Source: Opisthocomus hoazin
Lineage: Eukaryota; Chordata; Aves; Opisthocomiformes; Opisthocomidae
Length of the DNA stretch: 64,000 nucleotides
Assembly (NCBI RefSeq): GCF_030867145.1
Contig: NC_134428.1
Coordinates: 22,547,537-22,611,536 of the forward strand
Reading direction: 5' to 3'
Position 1 is the first letter of the stretch; each line of letters begins with the position of its first letter. Positions 22,421-36,020 of this stretch are shown here, piece by piece. The position numbers and the translations under genes are program-made. The notes under the pieces were generated by a model. That model had not been told where the DNA came from. It saw only the letters and a program-made list of their open reading frames with translations, and did not search any database.

Positions 22421-23238
22421 CCCAGGGCAGACCAGCTCCTTGCACGGTCCCTGCAGGATTGTGAGAACAGCAGGGAGAGAAAAATGCACCAGTCTTCCCC
22501 GCGACAGTCTTACAGGGGCTGCTGGTTTCCCACAAATGAACTTTTTTCAGCGTGCTCAGAAGACACTGCAACCCTCAACGCTGTACATGTGCATTTGCAG
22601 ATAGTAGATACTGCAACATACATTTAAATTTGTTGACGTACATTGTAATGTAAGAAATGAGGGCTTCTCAGACCTCTTCGGGGGTCACCTGCCCTCTCCT
22701 GCAGTCTTCTTGGGTGGCTTCAAGGCGAGAGGAGAAATGTCAGACTGTATTTTTCACAGGGACTAGGTGACAGACGAATAATGCATCGTGTGGTCCCATT
22801 TCAGTCCCCGCTCGGGATTCTTCCCTGTGGAAGTACACTGTGTTTTACTACAGCTCCTCTGCAAGGGTGGCAAAGGCAAAAGGAGAGGCCAGGCCTCAGT
22901 GTATGATGGAAATAAACCTGGATGACTGGAGTGGTGGAAGAGGTAATATGCAGAAAAAGACAACTTTCGCCTTCCTGCAGTAGCGAAGAGCCACCCAGAT
23001 TTATTTCACGTTCCCATGTGTCTTTTTAGAGGGATTTATTGCACGCAGAGCCCCAGAAGGGCCACCCTGGGCAGGCGAAAGGCGTGCCAAGCTGGCGGTG
23101 GTGGGACGGAGTGGGCTATGGGGGACAGGACTCCAGCAGGTGTCACTCGGACTCGGCAGAACGCGGCTGCTGGAGAGATGCTCCCCATCAGCCTGACCTC
23201 TAGAGGTTTTAAACCATATCATCCAGGTTCATAAAATA
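22421..23238. other. Region upstream of ATP5MF, no gene seen
   Basis: It lies beyond the CpG island. I see no repeat or gene that can be supported, only short scattered open frames. Confidence 0.4.
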
Positions 23239-23586
23239 GTGTCAGGTCTCGTTGTTGTTTATTATGCTGAATCTGAAAAGCAAAGTGATACAGCAGTAAA
23301 CGGGGAGCAGCCGTCCACCGCTGCTCCTGACAGGTCAGCCAGGACCCCAGATTTCCCAGATATTAAATCTCCAGCTCACAGAGGACTGTTAGAACGGATC
23401 ACAGATGATGAAGATGACATTAAGGATGCTGAAGGGAGCCCACAGGGCTCTTACATAGACACTGAGCTACTGGTCTCTGCAGCTTTTGCTTCTCTTAGAT
23501 CACAGAGTCCTATTCCACATGCCTTCCTCCTGCCACTGCACGATTCTTGCATTATGATCTGTAGGGTTTGTGTTACCTGGTATTAA
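23239..23586 (+). CDS. Open frame of unknown status, possible terminal exon
   Basis: A 115-codon frame ends at TAA (23584-23586). The middle part is acidic and looks protein-like: SPAHRGLLERITDDEDDIKD, then SYIDTELL. I do not recognise a family. The apparent start is a GTG in mid-frame, so if real it would be entered by splicing rather than begin here; possible acceptors are weak. An AATAAA lies 149 bases downstream (23735-23740), and the ATP5MF CpG island is about 0.9 kb upstream, so a divergent gene ending here is conceivable. It could equally be chance or a decayed repeat. Confidence 0.15.
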   Translation: MSGLVVVYYAESEKQSDTAVNGEQPSTAAPDRSARTPDFPDIKSPAHRGLLERITDDEDDIKDAEGSPQGSYIDTELLVSAAFASLRSQSPIPHAFLLPLHDSCIMICRVCVTWY

Positions 23587-23734
23587 ATGAGTTGAGGCAC
23601 GGGACCTCTGTTGTCTCAAGAGATGTGGTAGTCTGTAAAGCATCTTACTCAGAGGCTGGTCTGTATGTCTAGCTTCAGCCTCTAGTTTACTGAAATTAAT
23701 TTATTTACATTGAATAGTGCTCTCCCTTAACAAA

Positions 23735-23740
23735 AATAAA
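23735..23740 (+). terminator. AATAAA after the 23.2-23.6 kb open frame
   Basis: A plus-strand AATAAA motif. It matters only if the upstream open frame is a true last exon. Confidence 0.2.
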
Positions 23741-25211
23741 AGCAGAAGGAGTAGGTTACTGCCTGCTTTTTTCTTTTAGTTACTAACAGAGAGTAGGATT
23801 AGGAAAGTATAGTATACCTGATCACTTGAAGAAAGGGTTCCAAATTTAGTCCCTGTTAAATGGGTTAAAAATCCCCTCATTGAATTATCCTTTATTTTAT
23901 TATTGGACTTTACCGGTAACGGTCATTTTATTGCTGAAGTGTCCCCCGATGAACTACTATGTGGCCTTTTTACCGTGCTTGCATAAAAGCACGCTTCAGA
24001 CTTGCTTCCCTCATTCTCGCAAGGCTACCTATTGTTTTAAATGGGATTGCTCATGCAAGATTAATTCACCTACAGGAAAAAAGCCAGTGGCAGGTGCCTC
24101 ATTTTGAGGAGTTCCCTGCAGAGCAGAAGAGCACATAGAGTTGCTCAAACTGCTCGTAGCAAGGTCTGGGGAAATGTGGTTTGTTAAGGTAGGAATGGAA
24201 GTCCATAACAAGGGTACATCTCCAATGCAGTGAGGGATGGTGGTGACCTAAACCTCGGCTTGAACTGCCCGCTCTGGTAGAGTAAGAGAGGACTAGTGCT
24301 GTTGTCATCGTGCCATCTTAATCCTGAACCAAGCAGGAAGAGCGAAATGGTGCAGATGTGCGGGAGGTTTTGCAGCACACGTTTCCTCCCTTTGACCCGT
24401 GCTGCTGGCCAAAATCCAGGGTCTCATTGGTTGATCCAGATTGGAGGAGGAGTGATGAAGAAAGGTATTTCTGATGGATTTCTGTTTGCTTGCAAGAATG
24501 CTCACCGCCCTCCTTTCCTGAACACAGCAGCAATCATGCAGTTGAGAGCCAGTTTCCTTGCTTGTAGCTCCAGACCTGCTCCAGGCAGCAATGTGACCCC
24601 AAATCCCCGTTTCTTGTATTCGGTCCAGGTTTTATATCAATGATTGTTCAGGCTGTTTGACGTTTCCGTTCCCTGCCTGTTTCAATATGCTTTCTTTCTG
24701 TCTCCTCCTCCACCTGAACCATATTGTCCATCCACACATAACCTTCTTTCCTTTCAATCTCCTACCCGACACTGTCCTCCCAGAGCCTTCAGGTACTTGA
24801 GCAATCTTGCATTGTGGGTGGAAATAGACTTAATGTCTCCTTCAGCTACCGTAAATAAAGGAATGCAGTTAAACCTACCAGTCTCAAGAAGATTTAACCC
24901 AACCTATAAAAATAAAAGCCTAATGGAGTGTTGCCCCGAGGTTTTCATCTTACTGAAGACCCCTCTAGAAAATGCTGTGAAGTTTATAAGTAGTGGCATG
25001 GAAATAATAGGGAGTGCATCATTCAAAAAACCCAGAGTGTTTTGCAAAAGACGTCAGTAGATACGAAAGAGGTTTCCTTTTTCCGGTTGCAACCGTAACG
25101 CATGATATTGCAGCTTTCAGTCCAAATATTCAGTTGTGGCCTGAAAAGTTAAGTAACACTCTTCATTAAAGTTGCTGAAAAGGAGGAGTAAAAAGCATAA
25201 CACAACCTCCC
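23741..25211. other. Intergenic, no gene seen
   Basis: Mixed-composition sequence with only short open frames. No repeat is recognised. Confidence 0.4.
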
Positions 25212-25325
25212 TCAGACTGTAAGATCTGAGGGGCTGGGATCATTTTTCTGTTCTTTGTGCCACCCTGTGAAAACCCAGAGTCTCAACTGGGCCTGGTGGT
25301 CAGCGATGCCCCAGCAATATGCAGA
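25212..25325 (+). repeat. Ancient L2/CORE-SINE-type 3' tail
   Basis: AGACTGTAAGATCTGAGGGG, then a T-rich TTTCTGTTCTTTG and a GGGCCTGGTGGTCAGCG segment, follow the old amniote repeat tail of the type AGACTGTAAGCTC...GGGACT...GGGCCTGG. It is heavily diverged, and the family name is uncertain. Confidence 0.5.
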
Positions 25326-26868
25326 CACAGTGTCCATCGGTGTCTAAAGTAGCACAGAGCGGCCTTCAAGAAGGTCAAGAGACGAGGATTTACCTAACTG
25401 ATCCTGCGCCCGCTGAAACTGATGACAAAGCACCCAGGGCTTTTAATAAAGGATCAAACCTACACAAGTGGACAGATAAGGTTCTGAAACATGCGGTTTG
25501 GCATCAGATGCTTCTTGGCTCCTAAACACTCATTTCAATCCGATGTCTTCCCACTATCAGAGGTTAAGCGGCTGCAGCCATCAAGGAGAAAGAGAAATCA
25601 TGGGCTACCAGCACTTCCAGAAGCTCAATGGAGAGATGCATGTTGTATCAACTGGTAATTTGGAGAAAAGTTATGGTCCCAGGTAGCTTGATCCAATCTG
25701 TTATTTTTTAATTGTATGAACAGATTGATGTGGTGAAAGCAGTGCAGCTGCTCAGCATAGGTCTCAACCTCATTCATCTAAAAATGTGCTTGCAGTGAAA
25801 ACCAGACTCCTGAGTTGAATAGGATGAGCAAGGGGCGTGGAGTTTGGAATCTCTTCCACGGCCAGACTTCCTCAGGAAAACAGTGGATTGCTTTGCATAG
25901 ATACTAATACCTAGAGACTGACCCAGCAAAAGCAGCTGAGAGAATTAACCTGTGGTTGTAAGCAGATATTGCTTGCTCTGTGTTATTACAGAGCCGTTTT
26001 CTTTAGTCAGCCTCAATACACTTTACAAAGGAACTCGCTTAGTGGTGTTTAATAGTTTAGCATGTACATAGTTCTTTTCTCCTTCACAGCACTTGAGTAT
26101 CGATGCATCTTTATCATAGAATGTGTAAGTTAATGTTATGATGATCTTTTCAAGTGGAGAAATTAGAACCCTGTGTTTTAGCACTGTGGAGGGGGAATTC
26201 CTCCCTCCTCCTTTGGTCCCATCCTGCTGGCCTTTGCTTGTATCTAGTGTCAGTTGCAAAAGTACCTTATTCTGTAGGTCTTTGATCAGCCTGCTAGTTA
26301 GCTAAATGTATACCTGTGGGGAGATAATTACATGCTATCAGTAGTAAAGTGTAGTAAAATAACTTACGTTAATTAAAACGCTTGCAAAACAAGAGCAGGA
26401 ATTTTCACTAAGATAAATCTGCGACAGCTGTATTCGAGACTGCCTGCTTCCCATGGACAAACATGAAAATAAAACTAGAGACCGGTAAAAAACGGCTTAT
26501 TCATGCTCAGAAGAGGAAAGAAGTACCCACTGGGAAAGCCACAGTGGTATCAATCCAGAAGGGCAGGGCTGAACACATCTTCCATCTGTGCAAGCAGATC
26601 TGTCTTCATGAGCATGGGGAAGATTGGTGTGATGAATCCCATCTTATCAACATGTCTGGCTGGCGAAGTGTGAGTGGCCCAGCAGGAGGGTCTCATATTA
26701 TCAGGGGAGGACTTGGAGACTAATTAAATCGTGTGACTGAGGCTTAAAAAAAATCACCTTGTTACCATCTTTGAATCCACTGTCAGTTCATCCAGCACAA
26801 TCCTTGTACTTTCCCTCTCTTCCCACATTTATGCCTGATGAAAATACTCAGCACTTGCGTAGCCATAC
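25326..26868. other. Intergenic, no gene seen
   Basis: Nothing recognised apart from short open frames. Confidence 0.4.
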
Positions 26869-27324
26869 ATGGAGACGATAAGTAGGCTCAAAACCTTGGA
26901 CTTCAGGAGAGCTAACTTTGGCCTCTTCAAGGAGCTACTTAGAGGAATCCCATGGGCCAAGGCTCTCGAAGGCAGGGAGGTCCAAGAGTGCTGGTTGCTG
27001 TTTAAACATCACTTCCTCCATGCTCAGGAGCGGTGCATCCACCTGAGAAAGAAATCTAGAAAAGGAGGCAGGAGACCAGCATGGTTGAACAAGTAGCTTC
27101 TAGCGGAACTCAGGTGGAAGAGAAAGGTCCATGGAATGTGGAAAGAGGGACAGGCCACTTCGGAAGAGTACAGGTATGTTGACAGAGCATGCAGAGATGC
27201 AACGAGGAAGGCCAAGGCCCACTTGGATTTGAAAGTGGCAAGGGATGTCAAAAACAACAAGAAGGGCTTCTTCAACTACATTCAACTAAATGGAAGACTA
27301 GGGATTGTGAGACCGTCTATCTGA
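26869..27324 (+). mobile_element. CR1 LINE ORF2 fragment (endonuclease-RT linker)
   Basis: The translation matches the CR1 ORF2 linker between endonuclease and reverse transcriptase: LDFRRANFGLFKELL, RRPAWLNK, KAKAHLDLKVARDV and NKKGFFNYI. One frame runs through the whole segment, broken by a single in-frame TAG at 27094-27096. It is internal, with no CR1 3' end attached, so it is a remnant of a longer, older copy. Similarity fades after about 27300. Confidence 0.85.
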
Positions 27325-28979
27325 CCTTCCCAGCTGAAGCAGTCAATGACTGTTCTCCCTCGGCTGGCTTGTGTCTCGGAAGAAGCTCAGTTTCTGACAT
27401 GGGTCTAATTCAGCCCAAAGGCACCGGTGGGTTTGGGACATTATCCCTTCCAACAGCCCTGTGGAGGTGCCTACTGGTGTTGTTTCCTGCAGATCTCAGA
27501 GCACAGCCAGTCTCCAGTTCAACCCAGTGCAACTGCCCGTTGAGCGCTTCTGGAGGGGTGTGTATCCCGGGGTTTCTCTGGGATGGCTGCGGTCGCTCAG
27601 CCCGTGATAGTGAGAAGACATCAGACTGACGTAAGCTCTTTGAGCCAAGAAGCACTACCGTTTCATTTAGACCTCATTCTTATTTGTTTACCAGTGGGTG
27701 AGCTAAGCATCTTCTTAGATGACACAAAGGAATCAGGAGGTTTGTATGGCTGCAATGGGAGAGCCGTGCCTCAGTCCCCGCCCCCCCCCCCCCAGCAAAT
27801 TGTCTCTCACTACATATGTAGCCCAGGCCTTCCAGTCTGGTACGTGCACGTGCAGTGAGTTAGACCATGCCTCTTTGTCCAATCAATAGATGCAGTCACC
27901 ATGACAGGATTCGCAGTTGTGTTTGATCAGTTGGTGAGTGAGCTGATAAGATACCTGCTCCTCCATCTGTTCTCCCTTTGCTCAGTGCTTCTCAGTGGTG
28001 CAGCGTGGATGCACACGTGTTTCTTTGCATCATTCTCTCCCCGCATATATCTCTGTGTTTTTGTTGTCATACTTCACTCACAAATGAGTGATGCTTTGCA
28101 GCCTCTTCCCAGTTTGCACCAGATCAAATTCTAGCTTTTTGCAAGGTAGTGAAAGTGGCATAGCAGATCTGTCTGATCAGGCTTGCCCAGTGGCCACGTT
28201 ATCCTATACGCTTGGCAAGAAAGGAGCTTAAAGCCAGGGTGAGAAAGAGATTCCTCTCTAAAGATCAGCTAAGAGTCGGGTGGGATTTCAGCCATCCGAC
28301 TCTGACATTCAAGCAGGGCACGTGGGCACCCCCTGTCCCTCTCCTGCTCTGCAGCGTGAACTGGGAGGGACCGCAGGGGACTGGGAAGGGGGAGCCGAGC
28401 TGAAGCAGGAAGTATTCAAATGTATTTCATTTCAGGGTGACCTTTAACAGGTGTGGATTTACTGATGGGGAGGGGAGAGGGAAGTAAGCGAGGGATTAAG
28501 GGGACTTTACCCTCCATCTACTTTAAGCACCAGCTTGCACAGCATTCCAGCACTGTGAGATGCAATTTGTGGCTCTGTGGCATTATATCTTCTGCCTCCC
28601 TCGGTTCTGCTCGGGGTCGTGGCTGCCCCTGGTCTTTAGCAGTGCTGGGGATTCGATAGATGGGATACTTCCCGTGGAGACAAGGCATGCTGTACTGCCA
28701 GGTGTCTCAGATACGAACCTGGGGTGCGAGGTGGGGAGAGCAATCACCCCCTTGTCTGCAAGAGCTGGCATTTAACCCACAGTGGAAGCGCACAGTTCAG
28801 GCAAACCCAAGGTGTGTAGTACATTCGCTGGGTGACTTTGCCTGGAGAGCTTCTCCTCCTGTCCTAGCGCTGCCGCATGCTGTTGAACAGCTGCTTTCCT
28901 CTAACCCAGTGTCTGCTGCAGTTCGGTGATGGATTAAGAGCAACTCTCCATTTTCCTTATCCCTCTCCGAGGGGAGCTG
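27325..28979. other. Intergenic, with a 13-C run
   Basis: No gene recognised. A run of 13 C lies at 27781-27793, just after CCCCG. The bases after 27324 might still be decayed CR1, but I cannot show it. Confidence 0.4.
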
Positions 28980-29065
28980 TAAAGTTTAATTAATTACATT
29001 TTGTAAAACATGATGAGATTCTTGGATGATAAATGCTACACAAATGTAGAGTATTTTTTAATGAG
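28980..29065 (+). repeat. Ancient SINE/LINE tail remnant
   Basis: The stretch TTTAATTAATTACATTTTGT, then GATGAGATTCTTGGATGATA and ATGCTACACAAATGTAGAG, follows the old vertebrate repeat tail of the type GTAAAGCGCTTTGAGATC...GGCGCTATATAAATG. It is diverged but colinear over about 70 bases. The family is not certain. Confidence 0.45.
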
Positions 29066-32000
29066 CACTGTATGACGGCTGCAGCAAAATGCTTGTTTAA
29101 TCAAAGCGATCTGAGCTGCAAAAAATCGTCACCCTGCTGCTATCAAACAGAAATGTTGCCAAGCACTCTGTCTTTCATGAGCTATTTGATTTGAGGGTCC
29201 CAAGGAGTTTTTCAAAACTTTAACAAAATAAGAATGCAAGGACTGTATGTATAGCTCTGTATATTATAGCTCTTTCCCTTCATGTGTGCAGTCTAGGTTA
29301 TATAACGATACCACTTCACAATAGGGAAGGCAAAGATCAGTTAACAGCGTGGTTTGATGTCATGGCTGTGTGGCGTGGGTATGTATACCTGCTCTAGCTT
29401 TGCCTGGCTGTGACAGGCACCAGAGTTCTGGCACCCTGTATTTTGTGTTTTACAAGTTTCCCGCAGCTGTGGGTATGTGAAATCAGCCTGGATGCAGCTT
29501 CTCTGGCACTCCCTCCTAAGCAAACAAGGTTAAAATGAAATCTGGGAATGCCTGTCTTTGTTGTACACTGCAGTGTAAGCTTACCCACAGAACTAAAGGT
29601 AGTTTCCATAATGAAAATTGCAGCCTGCTGTAAGTGCAAGCAGAGTGCCATTTCTTTTGCTGGAATTCAGTCAGGAAAGAAGAGAGTAATTTCTTGAGCT
29701 AGAAGACCTGCCTTGGGCTATTCGGTGGCTAGAACTTCAGCCTTACACTTCATCCAGAAAGCTGCTTCTGCTGTTAGCAGAATACTGAAGCATCAGATCA
29801 CTGGTGAACAGAGGAGAGATATGACTTGAAGCAGCACTTAAAGCAGAGCCTGGAAGAAGCAGCCTATAGATTTCCATCCAGTGACGACACAGCCCAGTCC
29901 TACCCAGCCTTTGGGATCCAAGGATGCTCTCAGCAGAGGCTGCTATGGTTTCTGGGAGTGGTGGTGTGGGATTGAAAAGGTGGCAGCAATCAGTCAGAGC
30001 CCCCTGTTCTTCATCTGCACTACCATTTCCTTAGAGCTGCTGCTTTGCAAAACTTGCCTTTTCTGGACCTTTTATAGTCTCTGCTTCTTTTGGTCAGCTG
30101 GAGTTTTCCTCAAGGGAGAAGAAGAGGAGGATAACGGCCTCTGTGCAGATATTGGCTGGCTGTGCCAGGAAGGAAAAAGAAGACATAAGAAATGAGCTGT
30201 TGAACCCATGTTGATATGAGGGGGTTGAGTGAGACATTTTAGGGAATAACCAACCAATCAACCAATCTCACAAGCAGTTTGTCTTTCCTCATTATAAAGC
30301 AGCACCGTAGTGGGAGAAATATAGGACCGTTCTTCAGAAGATTTATTGCCCTGTAGCATCTGCGTGAGAAAACTCTAAGTGCTGAGCAGAGCAGGAAATT
30401 GGATGTAGATTGCACAACCCGCAATTCAACAAAGTTCTTGGACATTCCATGGAAAGAGAGTGCTGGAGTTTCAGAGTTGGCTCTAGCTTGTAAGGCTTTC
30501 TCAGTCCTGGGAGAAGAACCGGTGTAGGTTTGGTTGGAGCTGATGGAGGCTTTGTCATTTACTGGTCTAGGTAATAAGAGCATCCCAGAGCGCTGCTTTA
30601 ACCAGTACAGAGGAAAATACTTCCCAGTGCTGTGAAGGATCTAACTGTGCCTAAGATTGGTGAACCAAATGCACTTACATGAGCTATTGGAGTTTACAGG
30701 ACCTCTGACAAGAGAGAGGTGTCTGTGTTTCCTGCCTGTGAACATATCTCTTTACAGCCCTCTGTATGTGCAGCATTTTCTCAGAAACCAGCCTCAGGGA
30801 CAATTATACATTAATAGCTACTTCTTTCAGAAGCGGCCAGCCCTGCTCCTGAGAAACAGCTATTTTCAGGCAGTCTTGTTCCTGAGGAACTGCTATTTTT
30901 AGTGAGTTCTATTTCTGATGCAAAAAAAAAACAAGAAGAAGCCATTTCTGCATCCCTCCACCATGGCCCAGACCCACTGGCTGTGGTTGACTTGCATTTT
31001 GCGATAAACATTTCCTCTTTACATCTCAGTAGCCTGCTGAAAGTGGCTCTCCAGCCATTACAGCAAGCAGCAATCTGAGCTGGGGCTAATTATGCAGGGA
31101 GGGCTTGTGGGAGGCGAAGCCGTGCTCACATACTATAGATTCCATTAGAACGAGTAGGGAGATGTAATGGGGCTCTCCTGGGAGATGCAGGACTTTTAGA
31201 TACCTAATTTGGAAGTCCGTTCTGGTATCCATTTTCAACATCCCAAGAGGAATGATTAATCCTGTACTCCAGGTTTCTCTGAATCAGTTTGTAGCTGTAG
31301 TAAATATGGGCTGAACATGAGAACGTCATTGATGCTATGGGTAAATGACTTGAGGCAAGAGAAGCTCAGGTTCTGTGGCCATTAACTCATTGTGCACAGT
31401 CATCTGGCAGCGATTTCAACTCAGGAATCTGCAGCTGAGATAAAAGAGGCTCCGTCAGAGCTGAGGAATGCGGTGTTTTGCAACAGAAGTATCTAATATG
31501 CTGAAGGCCCCATAAACGCACCCCAGCAATGCTGTGTGCTCATTCCTGCAGCATCCCAACCCCATGGACCCGGAGATCTTCCGTATGTTCTTGCGGCCAT
31601 GGCCTTTCAAGGGGCATTTGGTAGACGCAACCACATGAAAATTCCAGTAATACCTTTTTGTTATTCACAGATTTAATGCAAAGACTGGTGTCCTGACACA
31701 AGGGTGAAGTGTTTCTCACCATGCTGAAGCTGTCCTGGATTTCAGCAGAGCCTGTGCAAAGTTCATCTCAGGCGTGTTATGATCTCTTCCCAACAGCTGC
31801 TTCTGCCTCTGATAGGTGTGTGGCTGAAGGTAACGGGTTTGGATAACAGCGGCATCAGCAAAGAACATACACTGGAACACTGTCTTGGCAGGTTTGTATA
31901 TAGTAGTAGGTCTTTCCTTGGCAGGGCGTTGCTATCTGGATTCAACAGAATCAGCAGCTTTAGTCTTTGAACAGGGTCACGGCAGTATTGAAAAAAAGCC

Positions 32001-35000
32001 GCCCGTCCTTGCGCCGGCATCGTTTGCTCAGGGGCTGCTCTCTAAAGACTCTGGGGTGTGTGGTCTGAAGGTCACTCTTTCTTGGAGAGAGGCTTTTCTT
32101 TCCTGTCTGAGTGAGAAGGGGAGGTTGTTAGCGGTTCAGCATTGTAAGCAGTTTCCCTTTACTCTTGTGCAGGCAATACTGATGAACTTGGTCTCTAAGT
32201 GAGGATTATTTATGTTTTTAACCCTCTGCAAGAGGGGAACTGGGCTGTGTTTGTCCTGCAAAACAGACACTCCCTCAGCCCTCTTTGTTTTTAAAATATT
32301 CCTCATATCCTGCCATCTCCAGGAAAAGTCATTATCTCTGGACAGTTTCTTGAAACCCAGTTGCCTTTGTATTCTAGTCATAAGCAGAGCATTGTTCAAA
32401 GTGCGAGTGAGTCGTGGCTGCTTTTATCACGAGAGCCCATTATTGGCACTTTTCCCTTTTTACTGCTTCACTAGAGAAAGGCAGGCGAAAAATGGGACAG
32501 AAATCTAGGAAATGAAGGGTAATTTACAGTTCACAAAGGAGCAGTAAAAATTAATTAGCTGTCTGAGGATCCATTCCGACCTGGCCCACGGAGTGTGTGC
32601 CAGCTCTTTACATTGCATAAACTGTCTGTGCTGTGCTCAGCTGCTGAGATCAGGCTTGTGCTGTGAAATTAAGGCTCTTTGCTGAGGTAGAAGTCCTTTG
32701 GGGCATGCAAAATGTGTATGCACACCTAATTTGGTGTGCCAAAGAGACATGATGATGCATAAAACTCAGGTCATTACATGCTCAACTGGCTACTTATGAC
32801 GTTCACTACTAGTTGTCACAGTAACTGCTCATGTAAATTACGGATGCAGTTATCCACATAATTTAACACTGAGCTCCTTTGAAAATCCAGGCCCAATTCC
32901 TCCCCCTTTTCCATGTTGGAGTCTGCATGAATGAAACACACTTTGCACACCATATCCATATGCTCCAATTCCAAAAGGGGACAGAGCCCCAGAGGGTCTG
33001 GAGAGGTCACAAGACACTGGCCCAGCTGGCTATGGGCCAGTTTGGTCCTGATGCGGGACACAGAACTGAGTGACTTCAGCATCTTGCCAGCCATGTTTCC
33101 AGCCCTCCAGTCAAGCCTGAGATCCCCACCTGGAGAAAGGACTTCACAAATCAGAAATGTCCTAAATTGGATCCTTTTTTGGTGCATAATTTTCAAAACT
33201 GTAATTTCCATTTGAGAACTATTTGTCCTGATCCTGAGCGTCAGCTGAACTCATTTTTTTCCCTGTAGTTTAATTTAGGCAGCAGATGCCATCAGAATGT
33301 TAATGCCTTCTTAATTCTCACCTACATGCTTTTATTCTTATTAATTTGTTATCTGGGTCTTTAATTTTCTATTTTTTTCCTACTTTGATCAGTTGAAATA
33401 ATTTGATGGCAGCATTTCAACAGGGCTTGCAATGGGAAAGTGTGTAATGGTGCATCACCAATGTATGTTGCTGTGTATCCTGCAGCGTGCTCAGCTGTTG
33501 TACTGTGAGAGCATGAATCATGTGGTGTTTTTAGGTGATTATAGATGAGGCCTTACTTATCCCTGCTGTGAAGAACTAGAGAGAGAACAAGCTTTAAGGA
33601 CCATTTCCCCGGTTCAGAATTTTGCCCAGTGCAATCTAAGGGTTGGCAATCCAGCAGTGTGATCCTAGCCCCTGGAAGTGCAACTGAGCTTGTATTCAGC
33701 ACGCTTGGACAGCTGCCCGGCCACAGTGGATGCTTTCAGGCAGCACCCTTAAACCATCGGGACGGGGAGGCAATGGAGGTGGACCCACAGGACTCCCTCT
33801 GCTCAGCTCAGGGATGGTGCTTCCTAAAGGAGAGCCACGGGGAGCAGGGCAGGGACCTTTCCCAGCTGGGAGGCAGTGCTGGAGGACGTCACCTGCCAGG
33901 ACCAGCGGGCAGCAGGAGCTCTTTGCAGAGAAGTGGGGATGGATGGGTCCGTTGCTGCTCCCCAGATCTGACTGCACAGGAGCCGCTCTGTTGCTTGGGT
34001 GTAGGGAGGCAGCAGGTTCTCAGATGGGTGTAGTGAATGTTACATAGGAAAGGGTGTTTCAACCAACAAAAATAAAGTTAAGGAGTGCCAGACAAAATGA
34101 CTGGTTTTCCTACTGTAGTCAAAACACTTCTGCTTAAAGGAAGAGGAAGAAAAAAGCCCAAGTCCCCGTTTCTCAGTCAGGGCTGTTCACTCCCTCCTGG
34201 CAGCAGAGAGAGGGGAAGCCTCAGCAAACCTTGCTGGCTACTTTGGTACAACTTCCACAAGCAAAGAAGCCCTTTTGCCCAGGAAAGGATGGGAATGACC
34301 TGAATCCCCATACCAGGAGGTAAATAAATAGAGGGAGAGGGGAACTATTTGACCCTTTACATTCTGACAAAACTCCACTCTTAGTGCACTCACAGGTAGC
34401 TTTGGGGTAGGCAGCTGGAAGGTTATTTTATCACAACTGGAAGATACAAGATGAGATGTTTTTGGAGGCACTCTTCCCCACTGTGAGACAAAAGACAGAA
34501 GAGAAAGAAAGGGATGAGGATGAATCAACATTTTGCTATGTTACTTCTCCAGCCCAGTTTCTACAATGGGTTCTAACACATGCATACTTGGTGCCCTAAA
34601 TTGGGTTTACCTACCCTTAAATTATTCAGTTTCTCCTAGTAAATCTAAGTGTGTGGGCTTTCAAATACCTAATTCCTAATGCCACTGGCTGAATTTTGGG
34701 AGACACCAGTTCAGGAATAAGAGCGTGATTTTCTGTGTTCTGGTTGTTTAGGGGATGGAATATGTGTCTTGGGTTGTCCCCCAGACTTTCTGGGAAAAGC
34801 GTGGGACCAGGTTCCATTTTACCCCTCCAATACTGTTTGCAGATACCAGAGGGGAAGAGCAAACATCTCTTTTCACTGGATCCTACCTACAGGATGACGG
34901 GTGCAGAAAATTGCGAAGTCATGTAATTGGCTTTTTGCAAAGGCGTTTCTGAAGGTGAGGTTTGTGTTGAAGTAAGCAATGGCCTGCATTTGCACTCCCA

Positions 35001-35929
35001 AACATGTCTGAGTAAAGTCTCAATCCAGATGTGCCCTTTATAGACTGTTATGAATAACTGGCTAGTCTGTGTGGGTTTTTGCACAGGGTCTGTGCTCCAA
35101 GCCGGGAAAACACTAGCCAGTACTGTGCTCAGAAGTGCTGATTGTGTTCACGGGATCACAGTGACTCCAGATCAGAGCTTGCTCATGTCCAGGCAGCCTG
35201 AAGGGTGACTGAAATGGTAACGAGCTTGTGAAACAAAATCTCTGCATTCAGACCAAAGACTGCATAAGGAAGGGGCCTGGGTAACAGCTGCATCCAGCAG
35301 TTTGGTGGGAAAAGTCTGAGTAGGGTGAAACCGTGGCTTTTATTTGGGTAGATGCAGTCTGTCTGCTGACAGGATCAAGGATGGGACAGCATCCTCTGGA
35401 AAACTGGGATTAAGATACACAAGTGGTGCATGCAAATTAGGCACCAGATTATGCACATATGAACCATGACGGTCTTCTGGTATTTTGGTTGGCTTCCAGG
35501 TTCGGATTTGGAGTCCTTTATTTGTAGTGCATGAAGGCAGCAGTGGATGGGCTGTGCCTCAGAAGATGCTTCTGCTACTGACATCCAGATTCCAGCATGA
35601 CCCGGTGCAATGACAGTCACACACCTAGCACAAGGTGTTCCCCCCTCGTCCGCACTTCCCTCCGCAGGAAAGTGGCTCCTTCTGCAAACCGGTACCAGCT
35701 TGGATAGAGATGCCAGAGGAAAAAGTTTCAGAGGCCAGGTCCTGCCACAGGCTGTGCCCTGCCCATCACCCTTGAAACTCAGTCCCATTAAGAGACGATA
35801 GCTTTCTGGCTGATGGGAACTGCTGCTTGACACATCAGATATTGTGTATAGGACTTGAAGAGGTCGATGAGAGCTATCTGAATCATTCATTACCCAGTGA
35901 AGTAGGTGAGTGACCGCTGTTGTCCTTAT
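29066..35929. other. Intergenic, no gene seen
   Basis: Nearly 7 kb of sequence without a supportable gene or clear repeat. Open frames are all short and lack family motifs. Confidence 0.4.
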
Positions 35930-36020
35930 CCTTTTAGAGAAGGATGCACAAACACAAAAAGGTTGAGAGATTTAGTGAAGGTCCCTAAAGGAGGAGGCAT
36001 CAAAGCTCAGAAATAATGCT
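35930..36020 (-). repeat. MIR-like CORE-SINE remnant
   Basis: CACAAAAAGGTTGAGAGATT, then GTGAAGGTCCCTAAAG and a CAAAGCTCAGAAATAATGC segment, follow the reverse complement of MIR (type CACAGAGAGGTTAAGTGACTT...AAGGTCAC). Highly diverged. Confidence 0.4.
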
